In this document: piece after piece, positions 16,969 through 26,550 of the stretch | Layout: each line of letters begins with the position of its first letter | Position numbering within the stretch: position 1 is the first letter of the stretch | DNA from: Leptolyngbya sp. Cla-17 | Lineage (GTDB): Bacteria > Cyanobacteriota > Cyanobacteriia > Leptolyngbyales > Leptolyngbyaceae | DNA length: 64,000 nucleotides | Direction: 5' to 3' | NCBI RefSeq assembly: GCF_016807185.1 | Contig: NZ_JAEVYN010000002.1 | Coordinates: forward strand, 1,234,528-1,298,527 | The notes under the pieces: generated by a model | The model's database searches: none | Seen by the model: only the letters and a program-made list of their open reading frames with translations | What the model was told of the DNA's origin: nothing | Translations under genes and position numbers: made by a program

Positions 16969-18093
16969 TCACGACTCAAAATTCCCTAACCTTTCCCATT
17001 GCAATTCCCCGGATTGCGATTGATGCCAACGCAGCAAAGAGGCAGGTTGCCCAATGTAATCAGTAGACAAACCGATCGCCCGTCGAGGTGCACTCGTCGC
17101 CAGAGCGATCGCCTGCTCTACATCACATCCCCACTTCACCAGGTTTTGTGCCCCCACTAGCAGCGGCAAGGTTGTGCCAGAAAGGGTGCCATCCAACAAT
17201 CGGGCCGTGCCGTCAGTGACTTCAATTTGGCGAGTATCCCAGGGGTAGATGCCATCGGGCAAGCCAAGAGGAGACAAGGCATCGCTGACCAAAAAGATTC
17301 CCTGCTCGTAGTTAGAGGCCCGCAGCAAGATGTCAATCATTACGGGTGAAACATGCTGCCCATCGGCAATTAAACCACAGCGCACTTGAGGATGAGCGAT
17401 CGCAGCTCCCAGTAACCCTGGTTCTCGATGGTGCAAGGACGGCATCGCGTTAAAAGCATGAGTCACCATAGTGGCTCCCTGATCAAAGGCTCGTTGTGCT
17501 TGAGCCGCTGTTGCCAGGGAATGCCCCAAGCTAACGGTAATACCCAGCGATCGCAAGTAAGGAATGACCTCACCTGTTTCATCCAGTTCTGGGGCTAATG
17601 TCATCACTTTGACCAGACTGGCATAATCGCCTAGCACCCGTCTTACAGTATCTAACGTCAGCGGCAGCAGATATTCTGCGGGGTGAGCGCCCTGTTTAGC
17701 AGGGTTAAGAAAAGGACCCTCTAAGTGAACGCCCAAAATGCGGGAGGAGGGCGTGGCAAGAATGGAGAGAGATCGCTGAATATTGTCTACAGAAGTTGTG
17801 ACCAGGGTTGGCAAGTAACCATCGACACCGTGCTGCCAAAGAAATTGATTGATGGCTTCTAACTTACTTGCCGTATCAAAATCTAGGTCAGGAAAAGCTA
17901 ACCCTAATGCCCCGTTGATTTGCAGATCAATACCGCCGAGGGAAATCCAGTCGCCCTGCAAATCCAAGAACGCAGCAGCCGGAATCATGCTGGACTGCGG
18001 TTGCAGAGAGAGGATGACTTCATCTTGAATCGTAAGCTGTTGTAAGCCTACGTAGCCTGGAATACGAGCGTTAGTCAGAATTAAATCAGGCAT
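16969..18093 (-). CDS. nagA: N-acetylglucosamine-6-phosphate deacetylase
   Basis: A 374-residue amidohydrolase that removes acetyl from GlcNAc-6-P in amino-sugar recycling. Metal and substrate motifs are visible: HLEGPFLNPAKQGAHP, SLGHSLATAAQAQ, THAFNAM, GLIADGQHVSP, and the catalytic Asp in LVSDALSPLG. The usual N-terminal HxH is not conserved (IDLQING instead), as in NagA generally. It stands alone; no nagB or PTS gene is adjacent. Confidence 0.93.
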   Translation of the reverse strand: MPDLILTNARIPGYVGLQQLTIQDEVILSLQPQSSMIPAAAFLDLQGDWISLGGIDLQINGALGLAFPDLDFDTASKLEAINQFLWQHGVDGYLPTLVTTSVDNIQRSLSILATPSSRILGVHLEGPFLNPAKQGAHPAEYLLPLTLDTVRRVLGDYASLVKVMTLAPELDETGEVIPYLRSLGITVSLGHSLATAAQAQRAFDQGATMVTHAFNAMPSLHHREPGLLGAAIAHPQVRCGLIADGQHVSPVMIDILLRASNYEQGIFLVSDALSPLGLPDGIYPWDTRQIEVTDGTARLLDGTLSGTTLPLLVGAQNLVKWGCDVEQAIALATSAPRRAIGLSTDYIGQPASLLRWHQSQSGELQWERLGNFES

Positions 18094-18469
18094 TTAGCAG
18101 GAGCGAATTTAGCAAGAGAGAGGAAAGGCGATGGCATGACAAATTTACGGTTTTTCCTATTAGATCTTTGCCACCTATCGTAACTTGGCTGCTACTGTGG
18201 CGCATTTGTATACCAATGGCATCTTTGAGGGGAACACTAAGTTGAATCAAAATTAGAGATTTAAAGCATTTGCAGAGAGAATTTTTGAGAAATCATTTGT
18301 AAATGCGATCGCTTTGGTCATTTTAGATAGGATACGACTATGCAAACTTAAGAGTAGATTAAGGCTAGGAGATCAGACCGATAATCGATTTACCTTTTTA
18401 TATAAAATTTATTTTTCTAGCTGTCTGTCAATTTTTTGAGTACTAGTTTTTTGGAATGAAGAGTGGTTA
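18094..18469. other. intergenic region between divergent nagA and a response-regulator gene
   Basis: About 375 bases with no supported gene. It is AT-rich towards 18400-18440 (TTTTTATATAAAATTTATTT), where a promoter for the downstream response regulator is plausible, but no single -35/-10 pair stands out. Confidence 0.5.
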
Positions 18470-19522
18470 ATGAACGAGCCGCAGATAAAGCGTAACCAGA
18501 GTACTATCCTGATTGTGGATGATGTGCCTGACAATGTAGCTTTGCTTCGCGAAATGCTAAGCCTTTCGCAGATGAGCATTCAATCAGCCTCAAATGGCGA
18601 GACTGCTTTAGCATTAGCAGAATCTATTTTGCCTGAACTGATTTTGCTGGATATTTGTATGCCCAAGATGGATGGTTACGAAGTCTGCAAAAAGCTCAAA
18701 GCAAACCTCGCGACCAAAGATATTCCAGTTATTTTTATCAGTGCTCTAAACGATGTGCCAGACAAGATTAAAGCCTTCAAACTAGGCGGAGTGGACTACA
18801 TTACAAAACCGTTTCATAGTACTGAAGTTGCCGCCCGTGTTGAACTGCATTTGTCGTTGCGACGATTACAACAGCAACTTGAACAGCAAAATGAAAAACT
18901 GCGCCATGAGGTGAGCGATCGCCGTGCTGCCGAAACTTCTCTGCAACTTGCGAACCAAGAACTACAGCGGTTGGCTCATTTGGACGGACTAACACAAGTT
19001 GCGAATCGTCGTGGTTTTGATCAGTCTCTAGCCTACGAATGGTGCAGATTGACGCGAGAGCAACATCCTCTAGCCTTGATTCTGTGTGATGTGGATTGTT
19101 TCAAACAGTTTAACGATACCTACGGTCACCAAGCTGGTGATGAATGCTTGCGTCAAATTGCGGGTGCGATCGATCTAGCAGCCAAGCGCCCCGGAGATCT
19201 GGTGGCTCGCTATGGAGGAGAAGAATTTGCGGTTATTTTACCCAATACGCCGACGCAGGGCGCATTAAAAGTTGCCAACGAGATTCAATGTGCGATCGCA
19301 GACTTGAAAATTGCTCATCAAGGATCGTTAGTGAACTCCTTCGTCACGATTAGTATTGGCGTTGCAGTGGTTACTCCCCTGGCCGATGTATCATCGATTC
19401 ATCTTGTAACAGCGGCAGATCGGGCACTCTATCGGGCAAAAGCTAGTGGGCGCGATCGCATCGTTTTAGAAGAAGGTATTTTGAAGGAAGCATCCCATTT
19501 CGGAACGAGCCCATCATTTTGA
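18470..19522 (+). CDS. response regulator with GGDEF output (diguanylate cyclase)
   Basis: A 350-residue PleD-type protein. The receiver domain (about 1-125) has the acidic pair in LIVDD, phospho-acceptor Asp61 (LILLDICMPKMDG) and Lys113 (YITKPF). A short coiled coil follows, then a GGDEF domain with active-site RYGGEEF (249-253) and an intact inhibitory RxxD site RPGD (240-243). GGEEF is a catalytically competent variant, so phosphorylation-controlled c-di-GMP synthesis with product inhibition is expected. No histidine kinase is adjacent. Confidence 0.92.
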   Translation: MNEPQIKRNQSTILIVDDVPDNVALLREMLSLSQMSIQSASNGETALALAESILPELILLDICMPKMDGYEVCKKLKANLATKDIPVIFISALNDVPDKIKAFKLGGVDYITKPFHSTEVAARVELHLSLRRLQQQLEQQNEKLRHEVSDRRAAETSLQLANQELQRLAHLDGLTQVANRRGFDQSLAYEWCRLTREQHPLALILCDVDCFKQFNDTYGHQAGDECLRQIAGAIDLAAKRPGDLVARYGGEEFAVILPNTPTQGALKVANEIQCAIADLKIAHQGSLVNSFVTISIGVAVVTPLADVSSIHLVTAADRALYRAKASGRDRIVLEEGILKEASHFGTSPSF

Positions 19523-19661
19523 GATAAGTAAGGGAACCAAGGAATAATAAGGGGGAAGGTCGGGAATGACGTAGCGCAAGCGCGACGAAAGTTGTTCGCC
19601 CTATTAGTCTGCCTCTTAAGATTATTTGCCTTTTAGCTTACTTGTCTTCCAAACACGCCTC

Positions 19662-20474
19662 ATGAAATTTTCTTTCTCAAGTGTTCCTGCCTTGTTTGCG
19701 CTGGCTCAATATTTGCTTCCACTTTTGCTAATCTGCTTCCTCTATCTGGATTCTTCCCCAGCGCTTGCAGGCACTTTGACAGAGCGTATTGTTGCGTTTC
19801 CTGAGTGGACTGATAAGCCCGCTGTGCAACCTGTTGAAGGCGATTTAATCTACCCAGATTGGATGGTGGGCACCTGGAAAATGACCAGCACACTGGTGAA
19901 TATGGTTGCGCCGTTGGCACCCGAAGTGACCACTCCTGGATTTGATGGCAATCAAGATTTTTTGAATATACCCGTGACCTGTCAAGTGCGATTTTTACCC
20001 AGCAATGTTTTGGAGCGGCACAAAGCAGGATTACCATTTCTATCCTTGCCAACCGGATCTCTGACAAAAGCGTTGGTTGTCTCTGATCGGGCTTTTAATG
20101 GTCTAAGCCTTGCCAAAGCCTACTTGGGCGATCGCGTATTTCGTGTTTGGGTTGATTCACGCGATCCCAATCGCATGACCACAAAATTTCGGGATAATCG
20201 AAAGTTGTTTTCCTTTGCCACCGGGCGCAGCGTTGAACAACCTGATTCAGAGCATTTCATTGCCTCGGAGCTATTCCAGCAGTTTTTTCAAGCACCCGAA
20301 AAACCCTACAAGAATCAGGTAGAAACGACCACAGCCTATGCTCATCAGCCTGATGGCAGTGTGACGGCTGATCAATTCACGGCGGTTTATCTCAACCCAC
20401 CCCATCCTAAAGCGTTTGTGGCAGGAGATCGCCCCGTTGCGCTCTATCGCTACACACTACGATTTGTCCGATAA
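19662..20474 (+). CDS. conserved cyanobacterial exported protein (DUF6816-like)
   Basis: A 270-residue protein with a signal peptide (hydrophobic LFALAQYLLPLLLICFLYL, then SSPALAG as a likely cleavage region) and a soluble domain containing YPDWMVGTWKMTSTLV, VTCQVRFLP and FVAGDRPVALYRYTL. I recognise it as a family shared by cyanobacteria and plastids, probably lumenal or periplasmic, of unknown function; the DUF number is from memory. ATG at 19662 is preferred over an upstream TTG at 19626 because it gives a normal signal peptide. Confidence 0.65.
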   Translation: MKFSFSSVPALFALAQYLLPLLLICFLYLDSSPALAGTLTERIVAFPEWTDKPAVQPVEGDLIYPDWMVGTWKMTSTLVNMVAPLAPEVTTPGFDGNQDFLNIPVTCQVRFLPSNVLERHKAGLPFLSLPTGSLTKALVVSDRAFNGLSLAKAYLGDRVFRVWVDSRDPNRMTTKFRDNRKLFSFATGRSVEQPDSEHFIASELFQQFFQAPEKPYKNQVETTTAYAHQPDGSVTADQFTAVYLNPPHPKAFVAGDRPVALYRYTLRFVR

Positions 20475-20504
20475 AGCTATGAAATTGGTTTTTGCTTACT
20501 GACC

Positions 20505-21110
20505 TCAACAGGCGCTTTCGTGATTCATTGCCTTGAGTAATGCCGCCAATGCCTGATCTTCGGATTGATTCACCTGCCGATCCATCATGGCAAGACTAAC
20601 CGCTTTCGGGAGGGCGATCGCGGCAACATCTGCATCCAGTCCATCCATCAAATCATCCAATGATTGGGGCACTTTCAACGCCGATCGCACACCCAGCAAA
20701 GTGGATTCATCAAAGCCAATTGCTTCTAACTGAGGTTGCAACTTTTCCCAGGCCGTTGGCTGAGCTGGGCTGCCAACTTGAATTAAATAAGCAAGCAACC
20801 GCTGTAGAGTAATTTGCTGATGGGTTGTGAATTGAGCAGTATCTATAGATTCGCTATATTCTGACGTGCCGCTACCCAAATTGCCGACTATTTTTTGCCA
20901 ATCGCCGCTATCGCAGGCTTCGGGTTTATCTACCGTGAGACAGAGATGAATCTTGCCGTTTGCTGTTTTAAGTTGCTCTACTTGAGCGTGAACGCCCAAA
21001 AAACTGAGCCATTGGGCAACGGTTGAAATAAGCACAGAACGAGTTGCACGGCTATTTGCCAGCAGTCGAACTTGGGTTTGGACCATCGGGCGAACAATGT
21101 GTGACAACAT
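20505..21110 (-). CDS. conserved hypothetical protein
   Basis: A 201-residue, apparently soluble protein without signal peptide or recognisable motif. It is largely helical with a moderately acidic middle (DLMDGLDADVAAIALP) and ends ALLKAMNHESAC. It converges with the exported protein gene (about 30 bp between stops). I do not recognise its family; codon use and length argue that it is real. Confidence 0.6.
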   Translation of the reverse strand: MLSHIVRPMVQTQVRLLANSRATRSVLISTVAQWLSFLGVHAQVEQLKTANGKIHLCLTVDKPEACDSGDWQKIVGNLGSGTSEYSESIDTAQFTTHQQITLQRLLAYLIQVGSPAQPTAWEKLQPQLEAIGFDESTLLGVRSALKVPQSLDDLMDGLDADVAAIALPKAVSLAMMDRQVNQSEDQALAALLKAMNHESAC

Positions 21111-21272
21111 AGCAATCTGCTGAAACCTAACAACCTGAACCTGCCTTTCAGGATATAAGAGTTTCCGCGATCGCAGTCAAAATTTGGGAGTTCCCTAACA
21201 AAACTAGCCTCTAGCTGCTCATTCCTTCATCTAAGAAAATGTTTTGAGAGTCGATTAAGTCGATTAAGTCGG

Positions 21273-23378
21273 TCAAACAGACACAATGTAAGGCGAAGCG
21301 ATGGCAGGCGATCGCCCAGATTGCACTAAGGCTTGGTAGACAAAAGCGGCGACTTCGGCACGGGTGGTGTCACGCACCGGGTTTAACTGCCGGAGGGTTG
21401 GAAAGTTGACCACTAGCTTTTGCTGAGTTGCCGTTGCTACTTGATTTTGGGCGTATTGAGGAATGGAAGCACGATCATCGTAAGCAGCAAGCAGAGTGGC
21501 ATCTCCACCAGATAAGCCCAAGCCGCTGACCAAAGATGCCAGCAGTTGAAACCGTGGCATATTTTGGTCGGGCTTGAAGGAACCATCTGGAAACCCTGAG
21601 ATGAAACCAGCCCGATAGGCTTGATCAATAAACGGTTTTGCCCAAAAGGTTGCTGGAATATCCGAAAATGCGATCGCATCCCGTTTGGGTGAAGGATTGA
21701 ACGCTTTGACCAACAGCGCTGCATATTGCGCCCGATTGATGGCAATATCCGGCTTAAAGCTACCATCGGCGAACCCGCCAATCAGGTTTTGCTTTGCCAG
21801 AGACGAGATGAAGTCTGTTGCCCAATGTCCAGCAATGTCGATGAAAGCAGCAGCTGTCACATTAGGAGTAACGATGTAAGGCGAGGATGTCGCGGGTGCC
21901 TGGTTCAGCGCCACCAACGCTTGATAGACCAGCGCCGCAATTTCACCCCGCGTTACATCCCGCATGGGTTCTAATTGGCGCACCGTAGGATAGTTCACCA
22001 CGATTTGGCGTTGGGTTGCTGTCGCCACTTTTTCGGTGGCATAGCCAGGAATTTGGACGCGATCAACGTAAAAGCTTAATACATCCAACATGCCGCCTGT
22101 TAACCCTAAACCGCCAATCAACGACACGATCGCTTGCACCCGCGTCAGATTTTGATCAGGGCGAAAGGAACCATCGGGAAAACCCGAAATAAAGCCCATT
22201 TGGTTAGCTTTTTGAATAAAGGGGAATGCCCAAAAGCTTTGCGCCACATCCACAAATGGGGTAGCTGATTGTTTTGCAGGCAAATTAAAGGCTTTGGCGA
22301 TAATGGCGGCGTATTGGGCGCGGGTAATGGCAGCTTGAGGCTTGAAGGTGCCGTCCGGGAAGCCGCTGATATAGCCTTTGCCAATCAAGCCGCGAATGAA
22401 TCCAGCCGCCCAATGGGTTTGAATATCGGTAAGTTCACCAGGATTAGGGGGGGGCACAGGCGTTGGGGTAGGCAGTGGTCCAGGGTTAGGAACTTCATTT
22501 GCCAGTAGTTCCAATAAACCCTTGACCTTAGTGGGATTCACCTGATTGCCCACAGACACAATTTTGGTTGCGGTGGCATTGTTAATATCAAACTCGGTGT
22601 TATCCCGAAAAATATTGCCCCCTGGATCTTGCCCTTTGCCCAGGTCAGGAAAGGCGCGATCGATAATCGTCAAGCCTTCACTAGTATTGCGTTCTACCAC
22701 GTTAGATCGCAGCACCGGACGACATTCCTGACCCAGCACCATTCCCGATCTATTCTCAAATACCCGGTTCTCTGCTAGCAGCGGAGCTGCCTGATCTCCA
22801 ATAGAAAAGCCAAAGCCTGTGTTCTGGCAAACATTTCGTCGCCATTCCCCCTTAGCATTTCGCACAATGCTGAAACCGTTGGCATCATTGCGGGTCGCCA
22901 CATTGTCATACACAGCAGGGCTAGCGCTTCCGGTCGCAAAAATGCCTTCTCGCTTGCAGTTGATAAAGGTGCAGTTGATGATGACTGGATTGGTCGATTC
23001 AATCCAGACTCCCGTTCCCCGTGTAGCCGGATTGGTAACGCTCACCCCCCGCAGCTGGGCGTTCGTTTCCATGCGAAGAGTAATGTTTTGTCCGGCGAAG
23101 GTTTTGCTAGCGAAACTCCCGCTGCCGTTAATCGCAATGCCAGCGCCTTTCGTGGCTTCATTGCCAATCACCGTCACCCCAGCAGGAATGGCTAAGGGGA
23201 AAACCTCGCCGCTAGTAGCGCTGTAGGTTCCGGGAGCAAGCTGGATGCGATCGCCCAATTTTGCCTGTTTCAGCGCACGACTGATGGTTTTGAAGGGAGC
23301 CGCTTGAGTTCCAGCAGCAGCGTCGTTGCCTTTTGCTGAATCAATATATAGAGTGGCAGCAGGTGCAGCTTGAACCAT
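21273..23378 (-). CDS. DUF1565 beta-helix protein with two sets of SLH domains
   Basis: A 701-residue protein. Residues about 8-290 form a right-handed parallel beta-helix of the DUF1565/NosD type (LYIDSAKGNDAAAG, FKTISRALKQA, IQLAPGTYSA). A Pro linker (LPTPTPVPPPNPGE) follows, then six S-layer homology repeats in two sets of three (ITRAQYAAIIAKAFN and INRAQYAALLVKAFN; GFISGFPDGSFRPDQN and GFISGFPDGSFKPDQN). SLH domains bind peptidoglycan-linked polymer. There is no signal peptide: ATG at 23378 is followed by MVQAAPAATLYIDSAKG, and an in-frame TGA lies 9-11 bases upstream. Confidence 0.85.
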   Translation of the reverse strand: MVQAAPAATLYIDSAKGNDAAAGTQAAPFKTISRALKQAKLGDRIQLAPGTYSATSGEVFPLAIPAGVTVIGNEATKGAGIAINGSGSFASKTFAGQNITLRMETNAQLRGVSVTNPATRGTGVWIESTNPVIINCTFINCKREGIFATGSASPAVYDNVATRNDANGFSIVRNAKGEWRRNVCQNTGFGFSIGDQAAPLLAENRVFENRSGMVLGQECRPVLRSNVVERNTSEGLTIIDRAFPDLGKGQDPGGNIFRDNTEFDINNATATKIVSVGNQVNPTKVKGLLELLANEVPNPGPLPTPTPVPPPNPGELTDIQTHWAAGFIRGLIGKGYISGFPDGTFKPQAAITRAQYAAIIAKAFNLPAKQSATPFVDVAQSFWAFPFIQKANQMGFISGFPDGSFRPDQNLTRVQAIVSLIGGLGLTGGMLDVLSFYVDRVQIPGYATEKVATATQRQIVVNYPTVRQLEPMRDVTRGEIAALVYQALVALNQAPATSSPYIVTPNVTAAAFIDIAGHWATDFISSLAKQNLIGGFADGSFKPDIAINRAQYAALLVKAFNPSPKRDAIAFSDIPATFWAKPFIDQAYRAGFISGFPDGSFKPDQNMPRFQLLASLVSGLGLSGGDATLLAAYDDRASIPQYAQNQVATATQQKLVVNFPTLRQLNPVRDTTRAEVAAFVYQALVQSGRSPAIASPYIVSV

Positions 23379-23554
23379 AATCTTCTCTCACTCGCTGATT
23401 GTGATGTTTTACGCTTCGCCCCAATCATCAAGATGGGGTATCAGTCTTAGGTGGTCATCACTACAATAGTCGAAAGGCGTTTCCAGTTTCAAAAGTAAGG
23501 AATGCGATCGCCCACTGCTTAACCTAGTTATTTACCCCAATTACTCATTTCGTG

Positions 23555-23917
23555 ATGGTTCCCTTTGTTGTCTGCTTTAACATTTTAATTGGGTTTATTT
23601 GCTTGATTGTTGCCCAAAAACTGTGGGCGCTAAAACTAAAGCTACCTAAAATAGCCAGTAAACTCTCAGGAGTTGAACAGTATTTTTATCGACTCCTCTA
23701 CGCTGCTCCCACCAAACTTGGAAAAGCAACATTGAGCGTTAATAAAGCGCGATATGGCTATCAAGGTTTAGAGCAAAAGCTTCAGAAAATCCAAAAGTTT
23801 TTATCACTCATTAGCTTAGGGCAATCCCTTTGGCGACAGCAAAACTTTTTCAATCAAAAGTCAGGAGTTCGGGGCGAGGGCCAAAAGTTAAAAAATAAGG
23901 CAAGTAAGACAATCTGA
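23555..23917 (+). CDS. conserved cyanobacterial membrane-anchored hypothetical protein
   Basis: A 120-residue protein with one N-terminal hydrophobic helix (about residues 2-22) and a basic, Lys/Gln-rich cytoplasmic tail that looks helical (KLSGVEQYFYRLLYAAPTKLGKAT). GTG at 23552 directly before the ATG is an alternative start. It precedes the YtxH-DUF948 genes on the same strand by about 190 bp. Function unknown; I believe similar proteins occur in other cyanobacteria. Confidence 0.6.
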   Translation: MVPFVVCFNILIGFICLIVAQKLWALKLKLPKIASKLSGVEQYFYRLLYAAPTKLGKATLSVNKARYGYQGLEQKLQKIQKFLSLISLGQSLWRQQNFFNQKSGVRGEGQKLKNKASKTI

Positions 23918-24104
23918 AAAGATTTTTAATAAGCAAAATACTCATGACAGACGGGTTGTGTGGTTTTTTCTAGAAATTCCCTAGCTCTGACACCCGCACC
24001 ATCACCCCCAATCTCTCCTAGTCTGCCAAAGATTGATAAGATGAAAGCTTTGATAGCTGAAACTGACTTAACGTTTTCCTGAATGGCAAAAATAGGGCTG
24101 GAAT

Positions 24105-24455
24105 ATGTCAAATAATCGGTCTGGATCGTTTTTGGGAGGACTGCTGTTAGGAGCCGCCGCTGGTACAGTCGCGGGAATTTTGATGGCACCTCGAACGGGT
24201 CGTGAAACGCGTCAGATCTTGAAAAAATCTGCGGATGCCTTACCAGAGCTAGCAGAAGACTTGTCTACAACGGTGCAGTTTCAGGCAGATCGCCTTTCGG
24301 AGTCGGCGCTGCGAAACTGGGATAGCACCTTGGGTCGCTTAAAGGATGCGATCTCGGCTGGAATGGAAGCAACTCAGCGGCAACATCAAGCCTTAGAAAA
24401 ATCCGATTCCTTGGCTACCCAATCTCAAGCTCCTACCCGCGATACCCTTTTGTAG
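24105..24455 (+). CDS. YtxH domain protein
   Basis: A 116-residue protein with the YtxH signature: a glycine-rich membrane helix (FLGGLLLGAAAGTVAGILMAPRTGRETR) then an amphipathic helical region. YtxH proteins are small membrane-anchored proteins, often stress-induced; the precise function is unknown. Only 9 bp separate it from the DUF948 gene downstream, a pairing common in cyanobacteria and Firmicutes, so the two probably act together at the membrane. Confidence 0.85.
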   Translation: MSNNRSGSFLGGLLLGAAAGTVAGILMAPRTGRETRQILKKSADALPELAEDLSTTVQFQADRLSESALRNWDSTLGRLKDAISAGMEATQRQHQALEKSDSLATQSQAPTRDTLL

Positions 24456-24464
24456 CCACCACCA

Positions 24465-25103
24465 GTGACCAATCCTCTCTTCTGGCTAGTTCTATCTTTT
24501 TTGTTCGTCACCGCCAGCTTGACGATTGTACTTATCGTTGCTATTCCTACCTTAAAGGAATTAGGCCGAGCCGCCCGTAGTGCAGAAAAACTGTTTGACA
24601 CCTTGCGCCGAGAGTTTCCACCAACCCTAGAGGCGATTCGGCTGACGGGCATGGAAATTACTGACCTCACGGATGATTTGAGTGAAGGTGTGCAAAGTGC
24701 CGGGCAGGTTGTGAAGCAGGTAGATCAGTCTCTCAGCGGTGCCCGCAAGCAAGCTAAAAAAGTGCAGCTTGGCACTCGCAGTTTATTTACAGGGGTGAAA
24801 ACTGCCTGGAAAACTTTTATGCGATCGCCAGCGTCCCCCCGGCGATCAACCGAGCGCCTGCAAGCTAGCAATACAAGTGGTGCGCGGTTGGAATCCTCTG
24901 AAGAGCGCCTCCCCATCCGACCCAGCCCACGCGCGGCTGTGGAAGAAACAACCTATCCGTCAGAACTTAATGATGGCAGTCATTCTGCTCCTGTTCTGGC
25001 TGCCGAAAATATTGCCAAATCTCACTACGCAGAAGAGCCTCAATCTAAAAGATCTGATTCAGATGTGACACAAGACCCACGATATTTAGCAGACGATATT
25101 TAA
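24465..25103 (+). CDS. DUF948 domain protein
   Basis: A 212-residue protein with one N-terminal transmembrane helix (LFWLVLSFLFVTASLTIVLIVA), then a DUF948-type amphipathic helix (TLKELGRAARSAEKLFDTLRREFPP), and a disordered Ser/Pro/Glu-rich tail from about residue 120. The start is GTG at 24465, 9 bp after the YtxH stop; co-translation is likely. Structural or stress-related membrane role by family; not characterised. Confidence 0.82.
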   Translation: MTNPLFWLVLSFLFVTASLTIVLIVAIPTLKELGRAARSAEKLFDTLRREFPPTLEAIRLTGMEITDLTDDLSEGVQSAGQVVKQVDQSLSGARKQAKKVQLGTRSLFTGVKTAWKTFMRSPASPRRSTERLQASNTSGARLESSEERLPIRPSPRAAVEETTYPSELNDGSHSAPVLAAENIAKSHYAEEPQSKRSDSDVTQDPRYLADDI

Positions 25104-25205
25104 GCGATCGCGGTTTTATAAGGCAGATGGGCACACTGACACTGGGTCGGGAATCAAGTGTTGCTGAATTGAATCTGTCTGTAAACTCAGTTCCTCTTTA
25201 AATCT

Positions 25206-26546
25206 ATGTTTCGTCTCAACAAGAGTGCCTTTGAAATTTTGAATGCTGAGCTGCGACGGTGCAACACTAACGATGTGGCATCTCAAGTTCAGCAACAGAT
25301 TGTGTTGAAACGGCTAGAAAAGCTGCGGCTGCAAACGGGAACTCCGTTGACTGAAGACGAGTTGCGCGAGACCTTAAATGACTTATTCCCCAACTTCAAT
25401 CCCAAAGTTTTGAAACAAGCGGCAAAGGCGAATCGCCCGCCCTCTGCCCTGTGGAACTCGATTAAACTAGGCACGATCGCGGTTGGTGGGATTGCTGGCG
25501 GCATCTGGTTTTTGAATTTGCCTTACCCCATGATTCGGTATCCAGTGGCACGTGTGATGCCGATGGTGCTGCTACCCAGCTTCATGAGTATGGATCACCA
25601 CTATCGACAAGCGATCGCTACTACTGAACAAGCCGATCAGTTGGTGAATAATGCGACGAGCTCAGCCGATTTTGACTTGGGCGCAACCAGAGTCAAAACC
25701 GCCCAACAACATCTAGATGCTCTGCCGGTGTGGTTTTTGGGCTATTATCCCAGTGCTTACTGTGGTTGGTTTGGCTGTAGCTGGCGTTTCACCTTGGATG
25801 AGTTTCAGCAGGCACGGAAAAACGTTGCCCGTATGGATGCTCGTTTATTCCAGGAAAAAAATGCTCAAACCCAGTTGCAACAGGCAAATACTGCCGTAAA
25901 TAGCGCGAAGCAATCGTATCAAGCAGCCCCCAATCAAGCCAGAAAAGATGATGCGATCGCCCAATGGCAGCAAGGAATGGATCGACTGCAAGAAGTGCCG
26001 GGTGAAACCTTAGCAGGACGTACCGCCCAAACAAAACTCAAGGCTTACGAAAGAGATTTTCAGCAGTTGGTGGGCTTTAGTGTAGACAACGAGCGATCGG
26101 GTAACTTAATCCAAGCAGCACAATTTTCAGCAGCCACAGCAGCAAATTTCTCTACGGGCAAAGCGCAGGGTGTGGAAGTGTGGCAGGAAGCAGAAAAGCT
26201 GTGGAATGAGGCGATCTCAACTCTAGAGACTATTAAGTCAGACGATCCTGATTATGTTCAAGCTCGAAAATTATTGAGCCAATATCAACTAAAACTCAGC
26301 TCTGTCCGAATCCGTTTGAAGCAAGAGCAGGAATCAGCCCAGGCATTTGAACAAGCTCAGCAGTTACAAATATCGTTGCTTGCCTCAGTCCGATCAGGAG
26401 CAAAAACGGCGACACCGCAGCAAATTAGTCAACTCCGCCAAATTGAAAAAACTTTGAGATACGTAAAACAGGGCACGACTGTTTACCCAGTGGCTCAAAA
26501 TTTACTGAAAGCGGCTCAAAAACGGCTTCAGCCCATTGGTGGCTAG
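25206..26546 (+). CDS. conserved cyanobacterial membrane protein with coiled-coil tail
   Basis: A 446-residue protein. Residues 1-80 are soluble and helical (SQVQQQIVLKRLEKLRL), a glycine-containing hydrophobic segment follows at about 88-105 (IKLGTIAVGGIAGGIWFLNL), and the rest is mostly alpha-helical and Gln/Ala-rich, with coiled-coil-like stretches (QLQQANTAVNSAKQSYQAAPN). A Cys-containing motif AYCGWFGCSWRF sits near residue 187. It reads in the same direction as YtxH-DUF948, about 100 bp downstream. I do not know its function. Confidence 0.65.
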   Translation: MFRLNKSAFEILNAELRRCNTNDVASQVQQQIVLKRLEKLRLQTGTPLTEDELRETLNDLFPNFNPKVLKQAAKANRPPSALWNSIKLGTIAVGGIAGGIWFLNLPYPMIRYPVARVMPMVLLPSFMSMDHHYRQAIATTEQADQLVNNATSSADFDLGATRVKTAQQHLDALPVWFLGYYPSAYCGWFGCSWRFTLDEFQQARKNVARMDARLFQEKNAQTQLQQANTAVNSAKQSYQAAPNQARKDDAIAQWQQGMDRLQEVPGETLAGRTAQTKLKAYERDFQQLVGFSVDNERSGNLIQAAQFSAATAANFSTGKAQGVEVWQEAEKLWNEAISTLETIKSDDPDYVQARKLLSQYQLKLSSVRIRLKQEQESAQAFEQAQQLQISLLASVRSGAKTATPQQISQLRQIEKTLRYVKQGTTVYPVAQNLLKAAQKRLQPIGG

Positions 26547-26550
26547 AAAG

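Noticed and set aside
18801..18995. Antisense ORF inside the response-regulator gene
   Set aside because: It is the shadow of a well supported GGDEF gene on the other strand, with no independent support.
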